Below, in pieces: positions 7,473 to 16,969 of a stretch of 64,000 bases of DNA. The DNA is taken from positions 1 to 64,000 of the forward strand of contig JAUNGP010000010.1 in the NCBI GenBank assembly GCA_030524345.1. Direction: 5' to 3'. The DNA comes from Clostridia bacterium. GTDB taxonomy: Bacteria > Bacillota > Clostridia > TANB77 > CAG-465. Each line of letters starts with the position of its first letter. Position 1 is the stretch's first letter. The notes beneath the pieces were generated by a model that did no database searches, had not been told where the DNA came from, and saw nothing but the letters and a program-made list of their open reading frames with translations. The position numbers and the translations under genes were made by a program.

Positions 7473-8072
7473 TTATTTATTTACAATACTGATTGCTACT
7501 CCATCTCCTATTTTTACAAGAGTAGAATTAAGTCTTTCATCTTCCTGAATCAATTTTAAATAAGTTCTAAGTCTATTTGTAGCCGTTCTATGCTTATGCT
7601 CATTATAATCTGAAAGTACTCTACCTTTAAATAAAACATTATCTGCTATGATAATTCCACCGCTTTTGATAAGTCTAATTGCCTCTTTCAAAAAAATCAA
7701 GTATTGACCTTTAGCTGCATCTATAAAAACCACATCATAAGTATTTTCTTCTAAAGTTTCAAGATATGTAGTAGCATCAGCATTTACTACTTCAATTTTT
7801 TCTTCTAGTCCCATAGCCTTTATGTTCTCAATTGCAATCTTAGAACTGTTTTCATTGATTTCTATTGTTTTTATTTTTGCATTTTCACCATCCAAATATT
7901 TTGAAAAATGAATTGCAGAATATCCCACTGCTGTTCCAATTTCTAATATTTTATTTGGCTTTTTAATATTTAAAATCATCAGTATTAAATCTAAAGATTC
8001 GTCTTGAAGAATTGGAACGTGATTTTTTAGTGCTTCTTCTTTTATATTGCCTAATAACTCTTCATTAAACAT
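7473..8072 (-). CDS. trmR: tRNA 5-hydroxyuridine methyltransferase TrmR (class I SAM O-methyltransferase)
   Basis: 199 residues, the normal length of the YrrM/TrmR branch of the catechol/caffeoyl-CoA O-methyltransferase fold. The SAM-binding loop reads LEIGTAVGYSAI (about residues 40-51), the acidic residue after it lies in IKTIEIN, and the metal-binding region reads VFIDAAKGQY, followed by GGIIIADNVLFKGRV. TrmR methylates 5-hydroxyuridine to 5-methoxyuridine at the wobble position of tRNA. The gene is 15 bp downstream of gpsA at the end of the aminoacyl-tRNA synthetase operon, a setting that fits a translation role. A small-molecule methyltransferase cannot be excluded. Confidence 0.8.
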   Translation of the reverse strand: MFNEELLGNIKEEALKNHVPILQDESLDLILMILNIKKPNKILEIGTAVGYSAIHFSKYLDGENAKIKTIEINENSSKIAIENIKAMGLEEKIEVVNADATTYLETLEENTYDVVFIDAAKGQYLIFLKEAIRLIKSGGIIIADNVLFKGRVLSDYNEHKHRTATNRLRTYLKLIQEDERLNSTLVKIGDGVAISIVNK

Positions 8073-8087
8073 TTTTCTTCTCCTACT

Positions 8088-9062
8088 CTAGTTATTTTTT
8101 ATACTTTTTAATATATTATCTATTTTCTCATTGTTATATATGATATCATAAAGTAAATCAACAGATCTTACTTCAACTTCTTTCTCATGCAATAAATCTC
8201 TTAATGACTCTAAAGTGTAAAGCCCCTCAACCGTTGTAGTTTCCATTTTTTCCATTGCTGCTTCCTTCGTCAAACCTTGCCCAAGATAATTTCCAAAAGT
8301 ATAGTTTCTACTTTTAGAGCTCATACATGTAAGTAACATATCTCCAATACCTGCATAGGTAAAGACAGTTTGAGATTTTCCACCAAGAACCTCTATAATT
8401 AATCTTTGATCATTGACAAGACATGTAAGTACACTTGCTCTTGTAGAATCATTTAGATCTAAACTATCAACATATCCCATAAGAATAGCAAATACGTTCT
8501 TAGAAGAAGCTGCTACTTGTACGCCAATCAAGTCTTTTGAAGTACTAACAATAATATTATCATTTTCAAGACAAGATTTTACTGTTGCATTAGATAGGTC
8601 ATTAAAAGATGCTACAACAAATCCGGTACTTCCACCATGCGCTATCTCTTTTGCAAACGAAGGTCCAGAGATCATACATAGATTTTCATGTTCTGTTTCC
8701 TCTAACACGACTTCACTCATAAACTTATTAGTTATTTGTTCAATTCCTTTTGAGACAATACATAAGATTTGCTCTTCAAATATCATATTCTTTAATTCTC
8801 TTGCAACCATTCTTACAGCTTTCATTGGAACTGCAAGTATCACTATTTTAGCATCTGATACCGCATTCTTCAAATCAGTTGTAATTTCTATATCATTTGG
8901 TATTTTTACACCTGGTAAAATTCCAGGATTTTCTCTTTTCAAAGTAATAATATCATATTCTTCTTTAAATTTTGTCCATAAAGTAACTTTTGAACCATTA
9001 CCATGAAAAACCTTAGCAAGAGCAAGACCATATGCTCCTACACCTAGTATTGTTATTTTCAT
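8088..9062 (-). CDS. gpsA: Glycerol-3-phosphate dehydrogenase [NAD(P)+]
   Basis: 324 residues. Reduces dihydroxyacetone phosphate to sn-glycerol-3-phosphate, the backbone of phospholipids. The Rossmann motif is GVGAYGLALA (7-16). Later come VSKGIE, GPSFAKEI, the catalytic-lysine region ASSKNVFAI, the GIGDMLLTC turn and SKSRNYTFG, all standard for GpsA. The loop that normally reads GAWGTALA has Y and L here, still within family variation. The gene follows aspS by 17 bp. Confidence 0.92.
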   Translation of the reverse strand: MKITILGVGAYGLALAKVFHGNGSKVTLWTKFKEEYDIITLKRENPGILPGVKIPNDIEITTDLKNAVSDAKIVILAVPMKAVRMVARELKNMIFEEQILCIVSKGIEQITNKFMSEVVLEETEHENLCMISGPSFAKEIAHGGSTGFVVASFNDLSNATVKSCLENDNIIVSTSKDLIGVQVAASSKNVFAILMGYVDSLDLNDSTRASVLTCLVNDQRLIIEVLGGKSQTVFTYAGIGDMLLTCMSSKSRNYTFGNYLGQGLTKEAAMEKMETTTVEGLYTLESLRDLLHEKEVEVRSVDLLYDIIYNNEKIDNILKSIKNN

Positions 9063-9079
9063 ATATTTCCACTACCCCT

Positions 9080-10843
9080 TTACTTATTTTTATTATCTTC
9101 AACTACTTTAATATGTACATCTGCAAGTTGTTTTTCAGTAACTGTTGCAGGAGCACCCATTAATAAATCTCTTGCCTTACTATTTTTAGGGAACGCAATT
9201 ACTTCACGTATATTTGTTTCTCCTAAAAGAAGCATAATAATTCTATCAATTCCTGGAGCCGCACCAGCATGTGGTGGTGCACCAAACTTAAATGCATTAT
9301 ATAATGCTCCAAATTTTGTTTTAACGGTTTCTTCTGAATACCCAGCAATTTCAAACGCTTTTGTCATCACTTTAGTATCATGATTTCTTACAGCACCCGA
9401 TGCTATTTCATACCCATTACATACCATATCATACTGATATGCAAGAATTTCAAGGGGATCCATATTTTCCAAAGCTGAAAGTCCTCCTTTAGGCATTGAG
9501 AATGGATTATGTCCAAAATCAATCGTTCCCTCATCTGTTTTTTCATAAAATGGGAAATCAACGATAAAACATAATTTATACACATCTTCATCAATAAGGC
9601 CTAGTCTTCTTCCAAGTTCATCACGAATTAAGCCGGCATCTTTACAAGCTTTCTCATACTCATCTGCAACAAAAAATAAACCATATCCCTCTTTCGCACC
9701 AGTTTTTTGAAACATTTCGTCAAGTATCATATCAGATAAATACTTAGCAATTGGACCTACCACTATCCCATCTTCATTTTTCCTAATCCATGCAAGTCCT
9801 GCCATTTTTAATTCATCTTTAGCATATGCAGTCATTTCATCAAAAAATCTTCTTGTAACAGAAGTCGAATCGATTGCGATACATTTTACTACCTTATTTT
9901 TAAATGCATTAAATCCTGATCCCTCAAAACAATCTGTAACATCAGTAAGCACTAATGGATTTCTTAAATCCGGCTTATCTGTACCATATTTTTCGATTGA
10001 AGTCCTATATGGTATCTTCACGAAAGAGTCTTCTGATATTGTTGCATGTCCTAATTTTGAGAACACCTCAGTTGCTATCTCTTTTAACACTTCAAGAACT
10101 TCTTCTTGAGTTGCAAAAGCCATTTCAAAATCCAATTGATAGAATTCACCTGGACTTCTATCTGCTCTTGGATCTTCATCTCTAAAACATGGTGCTATTT
10201 GATAATATTTATCAAATCCAGATATCATTAAAAGTTGCTTAAATTGTTGAGGCGCTTGAGGTAAGGCATAGAATTCACCTGGATGTATTCTTGATGGAAT
10301 AAGAAAGTCTCTTGCACCTTCTGGTGAAGAAGAAGTAAGTATTGGTGTTTGTACTTCAATAAATCCCATTTTGTCCATTTTATTTCTTAAAAGTTTTAAT
10401 ACTTCACTCCTAAAAACAATTTTTCTATGAATTGATTCATTTCTTAAATCTAAAAATCTATATTCAAGTCTTAAGTCCTCTTTTACTTCATGACTTTTTT
10501 CAACTTCAAAAGGAAGAGGCATTGTAACATCATTTAATATATCTATACTCTTTAGATTTACTTCTATTTTTCCAGTCTCTATTTTGTCATTAATGTTTTC
10601 TTCTGGTCTTTTCTCAACTACTCCTATTGCAGTGACAGTTGATTCAACATTAATTTTCTTTATTTGTTCCAAAAGTTTTTCATCTTCTGTGGTAAGCTGT
10701 GTGATTCCATAATGGTCTCTTAGATCAATAAATACACAACCTCCTAAATCTCTTATTGTTTTTACAAAACCAGAAAGTTTTACTTCTTTTCCAGCGTCTT
10801 TTTCGGTTAGTTCTCCGCATGTATGTGTTCTGTATTCACTCAT
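9080..10843 (-). CDS. aspS: Aspartyl-tRNA synthetase
   Basis: 587 residues, the bacterial type. An N-terminal OB fold binds the anticodon (about 1-105). The class II catalytic domain has motif 2 (CFRDEDPRADR) and motif 3 (GAAPGIDRIIMLL near residue 540), with a bacterial GAD insertion between them (about 290-420). The signature QSPQ-like loop reads QAPQQFKQLLM. It charges tRNA-Asp. Because a separate asparaginyl-tRNA synthetase lies next to it, the organism can charge tRNA-Asn directly. The gene starts at ATG 10843 after GGGGAGAAGG. Confidence 0.95.
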   Translation of the reverse strand: MSEYRTHTCGELTEKDAGKEVKLSGFVKTIRDLGGCVFIDLRDHYGITQLTTEDEKLLEQIKKINVESTVTAIGVVEKRPEENINDKIETGKIEVNLKSIDILNDVTMPLPFEVEKSHEVKEDLRLEYRFLDLRNESIHRKIVFRSEVLKLLRNKMDKMGFIEVQTPILTSSSPEGARDFLIPSRIHPGEFYALPQAPQQFKQLLMISGFDKYYQIAPCFRDEDPRADRSPGEFYQLDFEMAFATQEEVLEVLKEIATEVFSKLGHATISEDSFVKIPYRTSIEKYGTDKPDLRNPLVLTDVTDCFEGSGFNAFKNKVVKCIAIDSTSVTRRFFDEMTAYAKDELKMAGLAWIRKNEDGIVVGPIAKYLSDMILDEMFQKTGAKEGYGLFFVADEYEKACKDAGLIRDELGRRLGLIDEDVYKLCFIVDFPFYEKTDEGTIDFGHNPFSMPKGGLSALENMDPLEILAYQYDMVCNGYEIASGAVRNHDTKVMTKAFEIAGYSEETVKTKFGALYNAFKFGAPPHAGAAPGIDRIIMLLLGETNIREVIAFPKNSKARDLLMGAPATVTEKQLADVHIKVVEDNKNK

Positions 10844-10860
10844 TTTCTACCTTCTCCCCT

Positions 10861-12240
10861 CTAATATAAACAATTTCCTGGTGTCCTTGGAAATGGTATT
10901 ACATCTCTTATATTTGACATTCCAGTCATATACATAACAAGTCTTTCAAATCCAAGTCCAAATCCAGAATGTATACAACTTCCATATCTTCTTGTATCAA
11001 GATACCAAGCGTATTCTTCTTTGTTAAGTCCTAGCTCTTCCATTCTTTTTTCTAGTTTCTCTAAATTTTCTTCTCTTTGAGATCCACCTATAATTTCTCC
11101 AATTCCAGGTACTAGCATATCTACAGCTCTTACAGTTTTATTATCGTCATTTAATTTCATATAAAAGGCTTTAATTTCCTTTGGATAATCTGTTACAAAA
11201 ACAGGTTTTTTAAAGATTTTTTCAGTTAAATATCTTTCATGTTCTGTTTGTAAATCTGTACCAAAGTGAACTTCATATTCAAACTCAGAATTATGCTTTT
11301 CTAATAATTCAACGGCTTTTGTATAAGTCACTCTTTCAAAGTCAGAATGATAGATATGATTTAGTCTTGCCTTTAGTTCCTTATCCATAAACTTATTAAA
11401 AAATTCAATTTCTTCTGGACATTCTGTTAACACTGCATGAATAACATGTTTCATTAGACCTTCAGCAACATCCATATCTCCTTCTAAATCACAAAATGCC
11501 ATTTCGGGTTCTACCATCCAAAATTCTGCTGCATGTCTTGCAGTGTGAGAGTTTTCTGCTCTAAAAGTCGGACCAAATGTATATACATTTGAAAAAGCAG
11601 TAGCAAAACATTCTGCTGACAACTGTCCTGACACTGTAAGTCCTGTTTTCTTTCCAAAAAAATCTTCATTCTCTGGAACATTCAAGTCATCAAGTGTAGT
11701 AACTCTAAACATTTCACCAGCCCCCTCACAATCTGATGAAGTGATGATAGGTGTATGTACATATATAAATCCATTTTGATAAAAAAATTCATGAATTGCA
11801 TGTGCTATAACACTTCTTACTCTAAACACCGCTGAAAAAGTATTGGTTCTTGGTCTAAGATGTGCTATATCTCTTAAAAATTCCATCGAATGCCTTTTAT
11901 TTTGTAAAGGATAATCCGGTGTAGATTTTCCTGATATTTCTATTTCATTTGCTACCACTTCAAAAGGCTGCTTTGCCTCTGGTGTAACCTTTATGATTCC
12001 TTTTACAATAATACTTGAACCTAAATTAAGTGATATAATCTCTGGATAGTTTTCTAATTTCTCCTCAAGTACAATCTGCACTGGTTTAAAAAAGCTACCA
12101 TCATTTAATTCAATAAAGCCGATCACTTTAGAATTACGAATATTTCTAATCCATCCACAAAGTATTACTTCTTTAGAGTCAAATTCCTCTAAATTTTTAT
12201 ATATTTTATCTATTCTTATTCTATCTTTTATATTTATCAT
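10861..12240 (-). CDS. asnS: Asparaginyl-tRNA synthetase
   Basis: 459 residues. An N-terminal OB fold (about 20-105) is followed by a class II core with the AsnRS signatures [44 protein letters not shown] (motif 2) and [14 protein letters not shown] (motif 3). The C-terminus ends at [12 protein letters not shown], as usual in AsnRS. GGAG lies before ATG 12240. It is the middle gene of the hisS-asnS-aspS run, 17 bp from aspS. Confidence 0.95.
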   Translation of the reverse strand: MINIKDRIRIDKIYKNLEEFDSKEVILCGWIRNIRNSKVIGFIELNDGSFFKPVQIVLEEKLENYPEIISLNLGSSIIVKGIIKVTPEAKQPFEVVANEIEISGKSTPDYPLQNKRHSMEFLRDIAHLRPRTNTFSAVFRVRSVIAHAIHEFFYQNGFIYVHTPIITSSDCEGAGEMFRVTTLDDLNVPENEDFFGKKTGLTVSGQLSAECFATAFSNVYTFGPTFRAENSHTARHAAEFWMVEPEMAFCDLEGDMDVAEGLMKHVIHAVLTECPEEIEFFNKFMDKELKARLNHIYHSDFERVTYTKAVELLEKHNSEFEYEVHFGTDLQTEHERYLTEKIFKKPVFVTDYPKEIKAFYMKLNDDNKTVRAVDMLVPGIGEIIGGSQREENLEKLEKRMEELGLNKEEYAWYLDTRRYGSCIHSGFGLGFERLVMYMTGMSNIRDVIPFPRTPGNCLY

Positions 12241-12252
12241 AGTTCATATCTC

Positions 12253-13509
12253 CTATTTTCCTATACACTTCACTATTTCATCAGTATCTAAAGAACACTC
12301 TACCTGAGAGCCATCTTTCATATTTCTCATAATACATTTATTATGACTTAGTTCATCCTCACCAATGATACAAACATATTTTGCTCCTAGTTTATCTGCA
12401 TATTTTAACTGTGATTTAAAACTTCTCCTACAAATGTCAATATCTGCAATATAACCTTTTCTTCTTAAATCATTTACAAGATTGATTCCATTTGAATAAG
12501 CCTTTTTATCTATAATTGCAAAATATACATCTATATTTTCACTAATATTATCACACAAATGATATTCTTTTAAAAGAAGTATAATCCTATCCAGTCCAAG
12601 TCCAAATCCAACTGCTGGAGTAGCATTTCCACCTAGTACTTCTACTAATTTATCATATCTACCTCCACCTCCAGCTGCAAGGCCTAGATCTTTTGCTGTA
12701 TATTCATATACAGTTTTATTATAATAGTCAAGTCCTCTCACTATTTTTTTATCTACAACATATGGAATACCAATCTCATTTAAAGTATTGCATACATTTT
12801 CAAAATCACTCTTACATTCCTCACAAAGATAATCTGTGATCATAGGTACATTCTCTAATTCCTTCTTACATTTTTCTTCTTTACAATCTATGATTCTCAT
12901 AGGATTTTTTTCATATCTTCTTTTACAATTATCACACATATTTTCAAGTCTTGGTTTTACATATTCCTTTAATGCTGTAATATACTTTGCTCTACACTCA
13001 CTACATCCAATAGAGTTAATAGTAAGTTCTATTTTATCGGCAAGTCCAAGTCTTCTAAAAAGCTCATATGAAACACATATCGTTTCAATGTCTGCAAGAT
13101 AAGAATTACTTCCAAAAAGCTCCATACCAAATTGTGTAAATTCTCTATATCTTCCTTTTTGCATTTTTTCATATCGATACATATTTCCTATATACCAAAG
13201 CTTCAATGGGCTCATTTGTGTAGAAAGCCCATTTTCAATATACGCCCTAACAACACCGGCTGTAAGCTCTGGTCTTAATGTTACACTTCTTCCTCCCTTA
13301 TCTAAAAAAGTGTACATTTCCTTATTTACTATATCTGTCTCATCTCCAACACCACGTGCAAATAATTCAGTTGCCTCAAATATTGGAGTTCTAATCTCGC
13401 CTATATTATATTCTCTACATATTTTTCGCACTTCATTTTCAACATATTGCCAGATTTTGGCATCTTCCAATATAATATCTCTTGTTCCTTTTTGTTTTGT
13501 AATTTTCAT
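12253..13509 (-). CDS. hisS: Histidyl-tRNA synthetase
   Basis: 418 residues from ATG 13509, chosen because the protein then begins MKITKQKGTRDI as HisRS does and GGTGA lies seven bases upstream; a longer frame back to 13599 is not homologous and would remove the promoter. Class II motifs are TPIFEATELFARGVGDETDIV, split here by the family loop, then MYRYEKMQKGRYREF (motif 2) and the HisRS motifs RGLDYYNKTVYEY and GGGGRYDKL. The anticodon-binding domain occupies about 320-418. A CxxC-rich insertion (CSEC, CDNCKRR, CEECK) around 180-250 resembles a zinc-binding segment known in some HisRS. Confidence 0.93.
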   Translation of the reverse strand: MKITKQKGTRDIILEDAKIWQYVENEVRKICREYNIGEIRTPIFEATELFARGVGDETDIVNKEMYTFLDKGGRSVTLRPELTAGVVRAYIENGLSTQMSPLKLWYIGNMYRYEKMQKGRYREFTQFGMELFGSNSYLADIETICVSYELFRRLGLADKIELTINSIGCSECRAKYITALKEYVKPRLENMCDNCKRRYEKNPMRIIDCKEEKCKKELENVPMITDYLCEECKSDFENVCNTLNEIGIPYVVDKKIVRGLDYYNKTVYEYTAKDLGLAAGGGGRYDKLVEVLGGNATPAVGFGLGLDRIILLLKEYHLCDNISENIDVYFAIIDKKAYSNGINLVNDLRRKGYIADIDICRRSFKSQLKYADKLGAKYVCIIGEDELSHNKCIMRNMKDGSQVECSLDTDEIVKCIGK

Positions 13510-13527
13510 AGTAACATCACCAGGAAA

Positions 13528-13556
13528 ATTATACCACAAAGGCTTGAAATATGCAA
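13528..13556 (-). promoter_or_regulatory. Sigma-A promoter of the hisS-asnS-aspS-gpsA-trmR operon
   Basis: On minus, TTGCAT (13556-13551), 17 bp ending in TGG and TATAAT (13533-13528), 19 bp before the hisS start. No T-box leader fits in this short distance. Confidence 0.75.
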
Positions 13557-13599
13557 TAAATATTGAAATATTAATCAATTTAAGTAAACTTTTAACCAT

Positions 13600-13634
13600 T
13601 CAAAAAGAGAGCATTGATTTTTGTCTCAATACTC
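13600..13634 (-). terminator. Terminator after the zinc-ribbon/Tim44 gene
   Basis: Arms 13609-13617 and 13626-13634 (GAGCATTGA / TCAATACTC, one G-U pair) are followed on the minus strand by TCTTTTTG. Confidence 0.7.
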
Positions 13635-13646
13635 CCATTTCTATCA

Positions 13647-14177
13647 TTATTTTATATCTGTTAAAACATATTCATAGTCCTTCAGATTATATATTGTTCC
13701 ACAATAGCTACACTTACCATCATGATTGACATCTATATTGGCCCCACATGAAGGGCAACGCCTTGCATTACCTTGTATATTATGATTTCTTTTTTTCATA
13801 AAAGTTAGTATATGATTTCTTTCTTCTCTTCTTACATTATTACCAGAAACATACTTTTTCGTATCTTTATCAATATAGTAGTCCATACATTTTGATCGAA
13901 TCATAACATATATTAAAAAATATTCTTCTGTTATTTCTACATTCATTATTTCTGTAGAAGCAACATTAAATTCATCATACATATGAATTAAATTTTTTTC
14001 TTCTAGCTCTTGTATCACATTAAAATATTTTTGATATAACTCATCCGATATAAAATGTCTTACTCTCTCTAAGTCTTTTAACATAACAGCCATATGTAGT
14101 TTTACAAAAATATTATCTACATTCGTCTTAAATTTCGCTTCTGAAAAATCACTATCTAATCTCATTAATTCGTCCAT
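13647..14177 (-). CDS. Tim44-like domain protein with C-terminal zinc ribbon
   Basis: 176 residues. Residues 1-130 match the Tim44-like/NTF2-fold pattern (DSDFSEAKF at the start, LERVRHFISDELYQKY, then strands with ILTFMKK). The C-terminus is a zinc ribbon with CPSCG and CSYCG knuckles. AGGTGAG precedes two adjacent ATGs; the second (14177) has the better spacing. The protein has no membrane segment. It resembles the C-terminal two thirds of the next protein (14186-15040), 8 bp upstream in the same operon, and looks like its soluble partner or duplicate. Function unknown. Confidence 0.75.
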   Translation of the reverse strand: MDELMRLDSDFSEAKFKTNVDNIFVKLHMAVMLKDLERVRHFISDELYQKYFNVIQELEEKNLIHMYDEFNVASTEIMNVEITEEYFLIYVMIRSKCMDYYIDKDTKKYVSGNNVRREERNHILTFMKKRNHNIQGNARRCPSCGANIDVNHDGKCSYCGTIYNLKDYEYVLTDIK

Positions 14178-14185
14178 CATCTCAC

Positions 14186-15040
14186 CTATCTTTGTGCAAT
14201 ATTTCTTTTCTTAGCTAATACCCATTTAGCACTATCTTCTACAATTGCTGAATTACAATAACTACATACATTAGAAGAGTTAACATCTACCTTTGCCCCA
14301 CAATTTGGACACTCTATCATACTTTCTTTTCTAGTCATTGACTTGATAAATGTCATTTCATATTCAACACATACTTTTGAATTCTTATTTCCCCTCAATA
14401 CATTATGACTTGCTGAATCAATAATATAATCATAAAATTCAATTGTCATAGAAGTTACAATTTCAGCTGTATTATTGACAACATTAAATCCAATTACTCT
14501 TGCATTAGTAAGTTTAAAGTCTTTCATAATATTTTGTTGACCTTTTACCTTTAAAGTATCAAGCTGTGTACTATACATGTTATATAATTCATCTGTTAAA
14601 ACACTCCTTACTTTCTCAAGTTCAAAATTCATCCATGCATTTTGTGTATCTTTGTATATTGCAAAAGCCTCATTAAAGAACTCATTTTTCTCAAATTCAG
14701 GTAAATATTTCTTAATCTCTTCTTCAGGAATAGAAGTTTTTCTAGTCTTAACGACATGATTCATTTTATGATTATTTGTATGATTACTAGATATTATAAT
14801 TGCTAGAATGGTTATGAAAATAATAGAAGAACAACAAAAACTTCCTAAACTAGAGCTTCCTCCACTACTTCCACTATCAAAGTCATAATCTGATCCAAAA
14901 TCGTAGTCAAATCCTCCACCCGAATCATAGTCTACATCAAAGCCAGAATCTGCTATCGAAAAATTTGGTATTTTCAAAAATGAAATTCCAACTATCATCA
15001 TAATGAAAATTATAAATCCAATTATTTTTTTATGTTTCAT
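14186..15040 (-). CDS. Membrane-anchored Tim44-like domain protein with zinc ribbon
   Basis: 284 residues. A signal peptide (about 1-30) is followed by a Gly/Ser/Asp/Tyr-rich low-complexity segment (31-68), then a transmembrane helix (about 70-88), a Tim44-like domain (100-245; the typical FNEAFAIYKDTQNAWMN and VRSVLTDEL stretches) and a C-terminal zinc ribbon (CPNCG, CSYC). Tim44-like proteins of this architecture occur widely in Firmicutes without a proven role. The domain arrangement places the Tim44 part in the cytoplasm if the signal peptide is cleaved. The gene lies between the soluble relative and the VWA gene. Confidence 0.78.
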   Translation of the reverse strand: MKHKKIIGFIIFIMMIVGISFLKIPNFSIADSGFDVDYDSGGGFDYDFGSDYDFDSGSSGGSSSLGSFCCSSIIFITILAIIISSNHTNNHKMNHVVKTRKTSIPEEEIKKYLPEFEKNEFFNEAFAIYKDTQNAWMNFELEKVRSVLTDELYNMYSTQLDTLKVKGQQNIMKDFKLTNARVIGFNVVNNTAEIVTSMTIEFYDYIIDSASHNVLRGNKNSKVCVEYEMTFIKSMTRKESMIECPNCGAKVDVNSSNVCSYCNSAIVEDSAKWVLAKKRNIAQR

Positions 15041-15071
15041 AAATGTTTCCCTCCAACCTCCTTCTACTACT

Positions 15072-16946
15072 TTAGTATTTGATATTATTTACAACATTTA
15101 TTTGATCAGCAAAATCTGTTAACTGCCAATTTCCATTTGATGTTTCTACTTTATATTTGCATTCTTGTGTTAACATTTGAATAAGTTTTCCTTGGCTTGT
15201 TATCCAATATGTCTCCCTTGTAGATACAATTGCATGATTTTCATCTTGCATATCTACACTTAAAATCTCATAGGATAGTAACTTTTCTTCAATATCTTTG
15301 TTAATATATTCCTTTTGCGTGTCGTATATATTACTTCCAGGTAATAAATAGTCCGATATCATTGAAAAATCTTTGTTGGTAATAGCAATCACAAAATTTT
15401 GTAAATAATTGATAACGACATCTTCAGGTCCATTTCCTAAGTTATAATCCTCATCAATCGTTCTTAAAATATTAGGTACAAAGCTATATTCCTCTTCGCC
15501 ACCATATTCTTTTGATCTATAACTTAACTTTATATTTCTTACTTCATGAAGATTTTCATTTTCATCTTCATATTCTACCAAGTATAGTTCCTTTTGTTGT
15601 CTATAAATGCTACTATACACATCTTTTAAAGATGTAATGCTTGAAATATTTTTATAAAAACCTCCTGTTGATGTGGCTATTTTTTCTAGGTCACCATTAT
15701 TATTAATATCAGAACCAATTAAAAATATTGGTATATTATATTTTTTAGCTTGTGTAATAACGTCTTCTACGTTTGCCCTACTATTATTATCAAGACCATC
15801 TGTAAATGCAATTACACATTTTGCACCTGGTCTAGTAGCTACTCGGTTTACTGCCAAATAAAGGGCATCATATAGACTTGTCATTCCGCTAGCAGAAAGG
15901 GCATTGATTCTTTGTTTTAAAACTGCTTCATCTTGTGTAAATTCACAGTTGATATTAACTCCAGAATTAAAAGTAGTTAATTCAACTAAATCACCTGATT
16001 CAAATTGTACACTATCAACAAAAGAATTCATAATGCTTTTTACTTGTAAAAGCGGACTTCCAAGCATACTTCCACTAACGTCCATAACCATATTAATATT
16101 TAACTTTTCTGCCTCATTTAATTGAGACACTTTAGATACTGTTTTTTTCACATATTCTCCATTTGCATTTTTTTCAGATAAATGAAAAAATACTTGTTCT
16201 AAATCATCTGGAATATTTCCTTCATCATCTGCCAACTCAACATATAACCTAATCCTTGGATACTCAGACACATCAACTTGCTTTACTACTACACCAATTT
16301 TATTTTCAGGCTCAGTTAGCTTATATACCAAAGCACTTAATTCTTCAATATGACTATTTGCAATTACATACAATTTTTTGCTAATTAGTTTTTTAATTTC
16401 CTCCATTTTTTCACTAATTTGTTTTTTATCATTCTCCTCTAAATAGCTTTGATCAATCGATTCAACGTCTGCAATCTTATTTTTTACAAAATTACTATTT
16501 TCTTTATCGAGGTTGTCCACCATATCCTGTATTTTAGCTATACTACTATCTGCATTTTCATAATCTTTTGATTCAATATATCTTTTACATATCTCAATTT
16601 CTTTATTTACAGAATCTATATCTCCTGTAAGCGTTAGACTAGTAAGTTGCTCTTCAAATGCTTCTATTTTCTTGCTATACTTCCTACCTTTATTAAAAAC
16701 AGTAAAACAAAGAATTGTAATAATAGATGCAACTAAGACTACTAAAACAGTTATTAAAGCAATAATCCATGCTTTAGAAGATTTCTTTTTAGTTTCCTTA
16801 TCTTTCTTTAAAGCATCTGCTCTTTCTTCTTTTTTTACTTCTACATAAGCATTTCCTTTTTCAACACTTTTTAAAGATGTTCCACAATATGTACAAAAAG
16901 AATCTTCTGCTCCAACATCTTTACCACAATTTTTACACTTCAACAT
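15072..16946 (-). CDS. Zinc-ribbon, VWA and NTF2-like domain membrane protein
   Basis: 624 residues. The order is a zinc ribbon (CKNCGK, CTYCG; 1-23), a Lys-rich linker, a membrane helix (about 58-80), a helical coiled-coil region (90-215), and a von Willebrand A domain (about 270-465) with intact MIDAS residues DVSGS, the threonine in TTFNSG and the aspartate of AFTDGLDNN. The last 110 residues resemble the NTF2-like end of TcaA/YvbJ proteins (VINYLQNFVIAITNKD, YKVETSNGNWQL). A metal-dependent adhesion or complex-scaffold role at the outer face of the membrane is likely. The operon position beside two Tim44/zinc-ribbon proteins suggests one assembly. Confidence 0.82.
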   Translation of the reverse strand: MLKCKNCGKDVGAEDSFCTYCGTSLKSVEKGNAYVEVKKEERADALKKDKETKKKSSKAWIIALITVLVVLVASIITILCFTVFNKGRKYSKKIEAFEEQLTSLTLTGDIDSVNKEIEICKRYIESKDYENADSSIAKIQDMVDNLDKENSNFVKNKIADVESIDQSYLEENDKKQISEKMEEIKKLISKKLYVIANSHIEELSALVYKLTEPENKIGVVVKQVDVSEYPRIRLYVELADDEGNIPDDLEQVFFHLSEKNANGEYVKKTVSKVSQLNEAEKLNINMVMDVSGSMLGSPLLQVKSIMNSFVDSVQFESGDLVELTTFNSGVNINCEFTQDEAVLKQRINALSASGMTSLYDALYLAVNRVATRPGAKCVIAFTDGLDNNSRANVEDVITQAKKYNIPIFLIGSDINNNGDLEKIATSTGGFYKNISSITSLKDVYSSIYRQQKELYLVEYEDENENLHEVRNIKLSYRSKEYGGEEEYSFVPNILRTIDEDYNLGNGPEDVVINYLQNFVIAITNKDFSMISDYLLPGSNIYDTQKEYINKDIEEKLLSYEILSVDMQDENHAIVSTRETYWITSQGKLIQMLTQECKYKVETSNGNWQLTDFADQINVVNNIKY

Positions 16947-16969
16947 AATTCCCCCTTATATATTTTAAT

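Noticed and set aside
8413-9006. 197-codon plus-strand frame inside gpsA
   Set aside because: It lies wholly within a confident minus-strand gene, has no ribosome binding site, and its product shows no family features.
13510-13599. Longer hisS reading frame from 13599
   Set aside because: The added residues do not match HisRS and would cover the promoter; ATG 13509 gives the normal start.
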